Assembly (NCBI GenBank): GCA_900617975.1
Contig: UZAE01013854.1
Location: forward strand, 1 to 12,959
From: Rodentolepis nana
Taxonomy: Eukaryota > Platyhelminthes > Cestoda > Cyclophyllidea > Hymenolepididae
Direction of reading: 5' to 3'
Length of the DNA stretch: 12,959 nucleotides
Shown: one piece after another, positions 11,201-12,959 of the stretch
How the letters are laid out: the number at the start of each line of letters is the position of its first letter
How positions within the stretch are numbered: the first letter of the stretch is position 1
The notes under the pieces: generated by a model
Told to the model about the DNA's origin: nothing
Seen by the model: only the letters and a program-made list of their open reading frames with translations
Databases searched by the model: none
Made by a program: the position numbers and the translations under genes

Positions 11201-12959
11201 CGCAGACTTGTGAGAATATTTTTTTTATTTTTGTCCGATCAACATTTAGACAATGGAATTAGCAAAAAACGAGGTGGTGGTCTTCTATTCTATTCCTGTT
11301 CATTATTAACATTTCGTCATTTAATGCAAACGAGTCACACTGCAATTCCTGAGAAGTACATTGGGATTGATTTTCAGCTGGGGAACTAATGTAGTGCGTA
11401 TTATCTGTAGGGAAGTTTGAATCATTCAAAAGTGACCACCTTCGTTCGTTTGAACCCATCGTAACGCAACCTCTATGAAGACGATAGGGCCTTGCTTTTA
11501 TGAATTAACTAATCAAATTTTATTAGCCTTTAATATTTGATATCGGTCATTCCAAGCACTATTCTTGAGTTGGTACAAAATGGGATATCGCGCGGTCTTC
11601 GCTTTAAGTGTCTGCTCTAGGATGTCTCGAGTTGGATTGAGGGAAAGTAATATAAATTTATCTGCTGTCTCGGTGTTTTGAGTATCAGTTGCTGTCAAAC
11701 CGACGCGTTCAGGTTAAGTGGAAAAGCTTACTTTTAGCTTCCTTATCAGATTTTCCGTCTACTCGTCATTCTAAAACACCAAATATTTCAACTGTTTATT
11801 AGTTTTTTCTTAATATAAATTGAGCAAGGAACGCATGTGGTGTAAAGTTTATGCCTCCCAAGTTTATTATGGGTAGAGGAAAAGTGTGTTTTAGAGGCAC
11901 TCTTATGGGAGTCTAGCATTCTTCCATCTCCCGCCAAGCTGGTTGGCCATCGACATCACTGGGTTCTCATCTATGAGTATTGATTTCATTACTTCTGATT
12001 TTGAAGGATACAAATTAGTTACCATGCCAATTGCACTGACATTTCATTTCAGAAGGAAAAGTCTCGCGTATTGTACGGCCGATCTTGATGGTCCATGTGA
12101 AGAACACGTGGCCTTTCTAATGGCTTGAACCTCGGTTAATGTGAAGGAGATAATTTAGGTCCGAAACTTGAGCTTTTTGGAGTTGAAATGTAGTGTTTTA
12201 ACATGTATCATTTCTATGATGAAATTATGCTGTGCTTATGTAACCCTAGGTATGTATGATAGCTCTTCATGCCCTCTAAGAAAATACTGTAACTACCTTT
12301 GCTCCAACCCTTTCCCTACCCTCAAAAGTGCGATGAGAAGATTGAGGCTTTGTAATTCCACGACGGGTTAACTTTATTAAGGAGTTCGCAAACAGCCACT
12401 TTAACTAACTCTCCATCAGCACACGAAACAGTTGATAACACCAGATATTCCTGGACTATTATTGTTGTAATAACTAACCTAACCCCCCCCCCCCTCCTCA
12501 CGTATTTTAACTTCGATGATCAAGGAAGACTCGACATGGCCCGCTTACATTAAGGAATTACATGGGTTTTCATAGCTTGTGTTGCATGAGAAATAATTTT
12601 CTTCCTAGTCGATATTCGTGATATTCGAATATGCTTATTGTCTCGTAATAGAAGGGTCAAACGAACTGGAATGTGGTTTACTTGCTGTCGTTAATTGCTT
12701 GCTCCTTTCCATGTGAATGCCTACTATGGCTTCTTTGTTTTTGTTGGTGTATTTCAGGAGGAATCTGTGTGCCGAACAGTGAGTGAGTTCTTGCGTCTGC
12801 ACAGCGAGTCTGTGGCAAGTGGCCAGGTGACCGGTCGTGTGATGGCCAACATCTTCCAAGGCATCGGCTCACCCAATTTCCCAGCCTACTCGTGGTCTCG
12901 TGTGTATCGATTCTGGCGCGCCCATCTTGATGTTGATTGGCCCCAACTACAACGCATCG
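1876..12959 (+). CDS. RECQL4: RECQL4-type ATP-dependent DNA helicase, nine exons, 3' end outside the window
   Basis: Joined exons: 1876-2233, 2270-2401, 2440-3368, 3696-4053, 4700-5037, 5113-5319, 9487-9846, 10567-11166, 12758->12959. They give 1161 codons plus one base, all junctions GT-AG and in frame. Seen in order: Ser-rich disordered N-terminus (1-260), basic segment (about 263-320), CCHC zinc knuckle (329-342), motif 0 FRPGQE (434-439), Walker A TAGGKS (457-462), DEAH (559-562), SAT (595-597), motif V (741-752), motif [10 protein letters not shown] (774-781), RecQ4-specific C-terminal region with GIGSP (1129-1133) and RFW (1145-1147). The order and the C-terminal signature separate RECQL4 from BLM, WRN, RECQ1 and RECQ5. 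Known role of the family: a 3'-5' helicase that also helps load CMG helicase at replication origins and acts in DNA repair, mainly in the nucleus. The orthology is firm; the exact N-terminus is inferred. Stop codon and poly(A) site lie beyond the window. Confidence 0.93.
2234..2269 (+). other. RECQL4 intron 1, 36 bp, phase 1
   Basis: Begins GTAAAATA, ends with a pyrimidine tract and CTTTTTCTAG. The length is a multiple of three and there is no stop in the reading frame, so both spliced and unspliced forms stay open. Splicing gives Lys-Ser-Thr-Ser-Lys across the junction; retention adds a run of Leu, Ile, Tyr and Phe that is out of character with the Ser/Lys-rich surroundings. Together with the good splice sites this makes an intron more likely than coding sequence. 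Confidence 0.75.
2270..2401 (+). CDS. RECQL4: RECQL4 exon 2: N-terminal disordered region, residues 120-163 plus split codon
   Basis: A short exon coding for a Ser-, Lys- and Pro-rich segment with no recognisable domain ([15 protein letters not shown] and so on). It begins in phase 1 after CTAG and ends ACAG before GTTCAT, also phase 1, so it could be skipped without changing the frame. Its reading frame meets a TAG at 2419-2421 if the next intron is not removed, which is the main evidence that the 38 bp after it is an intron. Confidence 0.75.
2402..2439 (+). other. RECQL4 intron 2, 38 bp, phase 1
   Basis: Donor CAG|GTTCAT, acceptor GTCCGTTTAG|GTAATG. Removing these 38 bases joins the upstream frame to the long open frame that carries the zinc knuckle and Walker A, through a Gly codon. 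An earlier AG at 2420-2421 would also keep the frame but would give a 20-base intron, which is too short to be credible. Retention ends translation at the TAG at 2419-2421. Confidence 0.8.
2440..3368 (+). CDS. RECQL4: RECQL4 exon 3: basic segment, zinc knuckle, helicase motifs 0 and I, residues 164-473
   Basis: Largest exon (929 nt). Residues 164-260 are Ser/Pro-rich. Residues 263-320 are strongly basic (KRSR at 263-266, then [16 protein letters not shown] at 271-286), closely resembling the conserved GNYVRLN...RG segment before the helicase of human RECQL4; it may serve in nuclear import or DNA binding. A CCHC zinc knuckle follows (C329, C332, H337, C342). After an acidic linker comes motif 0 (F434, R435, Q438) and motif [13 protein letters not shown] with K461 as the ATP-phosphate lysine. 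Most RecQ proteins have PTGGGKS or PTGAGKS; here the first Gly is Ala. The exon ends at a codon boundary (CAA|GTAAGT). Confidence 0.93.
2934..2975 (+). other. CCHC zinc knuckle inside RECQL4
   Basis: Reads [14 protein letters not shown], an exact C-x2-C-x4-H-x4-C spacing with the usual Gly and aromatic positions of retroviral-type zinc knuckles. RecQ4 proteins of several animals have this knuckle and it is known to bind nucleic acid in that family; the human protein has a degenerate form lacking the ligand set. It sits between the basic segment and the helicase core, as in the family. Confidence 0.9.
3369..3695 (+). other. RECQL4 intron 3, 327 bp, phase 0
   Basis: Donor CAA|GTAAGT, acceptor CCGTTGTAG|AAATTT. 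The frame runs into a TAG at 3384-3386 if unspliced. I see no coding remnant, repeat or RNA gene inside. Confidence 0.92.
3696..4053 (+). CDS. RECQL4: RECQL4 exon 4: helicase motifs Ia to II, residues 474-592 plus split codon
   Basis: Encodes the centre of the first RecA-like domain. Motif Ia is [12 protein letters not shown] (483-494), as in RecQ helicases. [10 protein letters not shown] is the next conserved strand. Motif II is [19 protein letters not shown] with DEAH at 559-562 (Walker B and catalytic Glu) followed by the aromatic-rich loop W567, H569/H570, F571, R572, P573 that couples ATP hydrolysis to DNA binding in RecQ. The wording CL..WSH.FRP.YL is typical of RECQL4 rather than BLM or RECQ1. 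The exon starts at a codon boundary and ends in phase 1 (CTAG|GTACC). The open frame continues past 4053 to 4190, but conservation stops exactly at the donor. Confidence 0.95.
4054..4699 (+). other. RECQL4 intron 4, 646 bp, phase 1
   Basis: Donor CTAG|GTACCT, acceptor TTTCGTTAG|GACTTT; the split codon restores Gly in FLGLSAT. Open frames at 4054-4190 and 4425-4616 show no similarity I recognise and look like chance. A short TAC-rich microsatellite-like patch lies near 4322-4340. Nothing else is seen. Confidence 0.93.
4700..5037 (+). CDS. RECQL4: RECQL4 exon 5: motif III and start of the second RecA domain, residues 593-705
   Basis: Opens with motif [12 protein letters not shown] (SAT at 595-597), which links ATP hydrolysis to unwinding; human RECQL4 has LTATAT at this place. 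Residues about 600-660 correspond to the linker between the two RecA domains, with [10 protein letters not shown] matching the human SMDRDTDQAL. Motif IV follows as [20 protein letters not shown]. The exon ends after Lys at a codon boundary (GAAAAG|GTGACC). Confidence 0.94.
5038..5112 (+). other. RECQL4 intron 5, 75 bp, phase 0
   Basis: Donor AAG|GTGACC, acceptor TTATTTACAG|ATAGGT. A stop (TAA at 5053-5055) lies in frame. Small intron with no internal features. Confidence 0.92.
5113..5319 (+). CDS. RECQL4: RECQL4 exon 6: helicase motif V, residues 706-774
   Basis: Contains [20 protein letters not shown] (matching AYHAGM...RRRVQRAFM of human RECQL4) and motif [21 protein letters not shown], residues 741-760, which contacts DNA and ATP in RecQ helicases. 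It ends with NYIQ at a codon boundary, CAG|GTATGG; Q774 is the first residue of motif VI, the rest of which is on the next exon. Confidence 0.95.
6629..6642 (+). repeat. G14 homopolymer run
   Basis: Fourteen consecutive G in intron 6, just upstream of the retroelement fossil. It can form G-quadruplex-like structure and its length is prone to sequencing and replication error. Confidence 0.9.
6794..7860 (+). mobile_element. Decayed Ty3/gypsy-type retrotransposon pol fragment (integrase region)
   Basis: Translated similarity is spread over all three + frames with in-frame stops, so this is a dead remnant. Seen in order: a segment before the integrase (6794-6910), with a stop; the integrase zinc-finger region at 7033-7100 (HPSVG, stop, [11 protein letters not shown], a form of HPG..RMK..AR..VYWP); CRHAAKLPP at 7119-7145, another frame; the integrase catalytic core at 7172-7348, a third frame, with DFAGSVNE, then [11 protein letters not shown] and IVTNNDTRF near the two catalytic Asp positions; then FCRR and a weak later part (7349-7470). 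A stretch at 7671-7850 ([12 protein letters not shown], then LLDIILDVF before a proline run) resembles the integrase C-terminal end. No LTRs were found. The core is clear; both ends are uncertain. Similarity is from memory of the family, not from a search. Confidence 0.8.
7816..7830 (+). repeat. C10-G-C4 run
   Basis: Ten C, one G and four C in intron 6, near the 3' end of the retroelement similarity. In the frame of the integrase-like tail it would read as a proline run. Confidence 0.9.
8784..8798 (+). repeat. C15 homopolymer run
   Basis: Fifteen consecutive C in intron 6 with no other repeat next to it. Confidence 0.9.
9487..9846 (+). CDS. RECQL4: RECQL4 exon 7: motif VI and RecQ4 post-helicase region, residues 775-894
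   Basis: Starts [10 protein letters not shown], completing motif [10 protein letters not shown] with the arginine-finger candidates R778 and R781. YCHTFLPPG follows, then an acidic stretch ([20 protein letters not shown]) that human RECQL4 lacks, then [20 protein letters not shown], matching the human ELRRHVHADSTD..AVKRL. Residues about 850-885 ([18 protein letters not shown]) match the human winged-helix-like DMPEEAIETLLCYLEL. The CTCTCT tract found in the human protein between these parts is absent; C788 is the only cysteine in the exon. Ends GCA|GTAAGC at a codon boundary. Confidence 0.94.
9847..10566 (+). other. RECQL4 intron 7, 720 bp, phase 0
   Basis: Donor GCA|GTAAGC, acceptor TTTTCTATCAATAG|AAAGTC. 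Open frames at 9847-9921 (read-through) and 9988-10170 show nothing recognisable. A short telomere-like stretch lies at 10275-10288. Confidence 0.92.
10275..10288 (+). repeat. Short interstitial telomere-like repeat
   Basis: TAGGGTTAGGGTTA, a little over two units of TTAGGG, the telomere repeat of animals including flatworms. It is so short that chance or a repair scar are equally possible. Confidence 0.35.
10567..11166 (+). CDS. RECQL4: RECQL4 exon 8: RecQ4-specific C-terminal region, residues 895-1094
   Basis: Opens [20 protein letters not shown], matching the human segment around [38 protein letters not shown] parallels the human [22 protein letters not shown], and RRSGVSVSL parallels RRGTGVLVEF, so this is the conserved domain after the helicase. 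Residues about 1000-1060 form a predicted charged helical segment ([20 protein letters not shown]) corresponding to the human VQARERQALARLRRTF. The final part is less conserved. Ends AAA|GTAAGT at a codon boundary. GC content is higher than in the flanking introns. Confidence 0.93.
11167..12757 (+). other. RECQL4 intron 8, 1591 bp, phase 0
   Basis: Donor AAA|GTAAGT, acceptor TTGGTGTATTTCAG|GAGGAA. The frame from exon 8 runs on to 11262 but conservation stops at the donor. An open stretch at 11940-12128 has a faint resemblance to a hAT transposase (see findings). A C12 run lies at 12483. Nothing else recognisable is seen on either strand. Confidence 0.92.
12483..12494 (+). repeat. C12 homopolymer run
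   Basis: Twelve consecutive C in intron 8, in otherwise AT-rich DNA. The window also begins with a G8 run that may continue to the left. Confidence 0.9.
12758..12959 (+). CDS. RECQL4: RECQL4 exon 9, partial: conserved C-terminal signature, residues 1095-1161
   Basis: Encodes a helical segment ([15 protein letters not shown], like the human VRCDIRQFLSLR) and then [19 protein letters not shown] with [10 protein letters not shown], matching the human VARIFHGIGSP.YPA...YGQDRRFWRKYL. This terminal motif is diagnostic of RECQL4. The window cuts the exon one base into a codon; human RECQL4 continues only about 20 residues beyond the matching point, so the stop is probably just outside. Confidence 0.94.

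Noticed and set aside
1..12959. Bacterial interpretation, or a new defence or CRISPR-like system
   Set aside because: Nine in-frame exons with GT-AG introns and an animal RECQL4 architecture show a eukaryotic locus; there are no regularly spaced repeats or operons.

Overview
The window is eukaryotic nuclear DNA: AT-rich, with one protein-coding gene broken by GT-AG introns and long non-coding stretches. Read in order, the exons encode a RECQL4 (RecQ4) DNA helicase on the + strand. I assembled nine exons covering 1876 to the window end: 1876-2233, 2270-2401, 2440-3368, 3696-4053, 4700-5037, 5113-5319, 9487-9846, 10567-11166 and 12758 to beyond 12959. Together they give 1161 codons plus one base with no internal stop, and every junction keeps the frame. 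Human RECQL4 is about 1208 residues, and its C-terminal signature is reached just before the window ends, so only a short C-terminal tail should be missing. The very N-terminus is less certain, because the Sld2-like helical segment of other RecQ4 proteins is not visible.

The organism is most likely a flatworm (Platyhelminthes, probably a parasitic trematode or cestode). The argument is indirect: two introns of 36 and 38 bp at the 5' end of the gene followed by introns of up to 4.2 kb further 3', high AT content, and a decayed Ty3/gypsy element in a large intron. The species cannot be fixed from this sequence alone.

Layout. 1-1875: non-coding upstream DNA with a diverged direct repeat of about 200 bp (1-226 and about 649-845), then AT-rich DNA up to the start codon. 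1876-3368: low-complexity N-terminal half, basic RecQ4 segment, CCHC zinc knuckle and helicase motifs 0 and I. 3696-5319: helicase motifs Ia to V. 5320-9486: a 4.2 kb intron that splits motif VI and carries the fossil of a Ty3/gypsy pol gene (clear from about 6794 to 7470, probably to 7850). 9487-12959: motif VI, the RecQ4-specific C-terminal region and the GIGSP...FW terminal signature.

There is no second gene, no RNA gene and no CRISPR array that I can support. Points worth a second look are the frame-preserving 36 bp intron whose retention would insert a hydrophobic stretch, the intact zinc knuckle, the variant Walker A sequence, the missing cysteine cluster after the helicase core, the retroelement fossil, the upstream repeat pair, and a set of G or C homopolymer runs in non-coding DNA.
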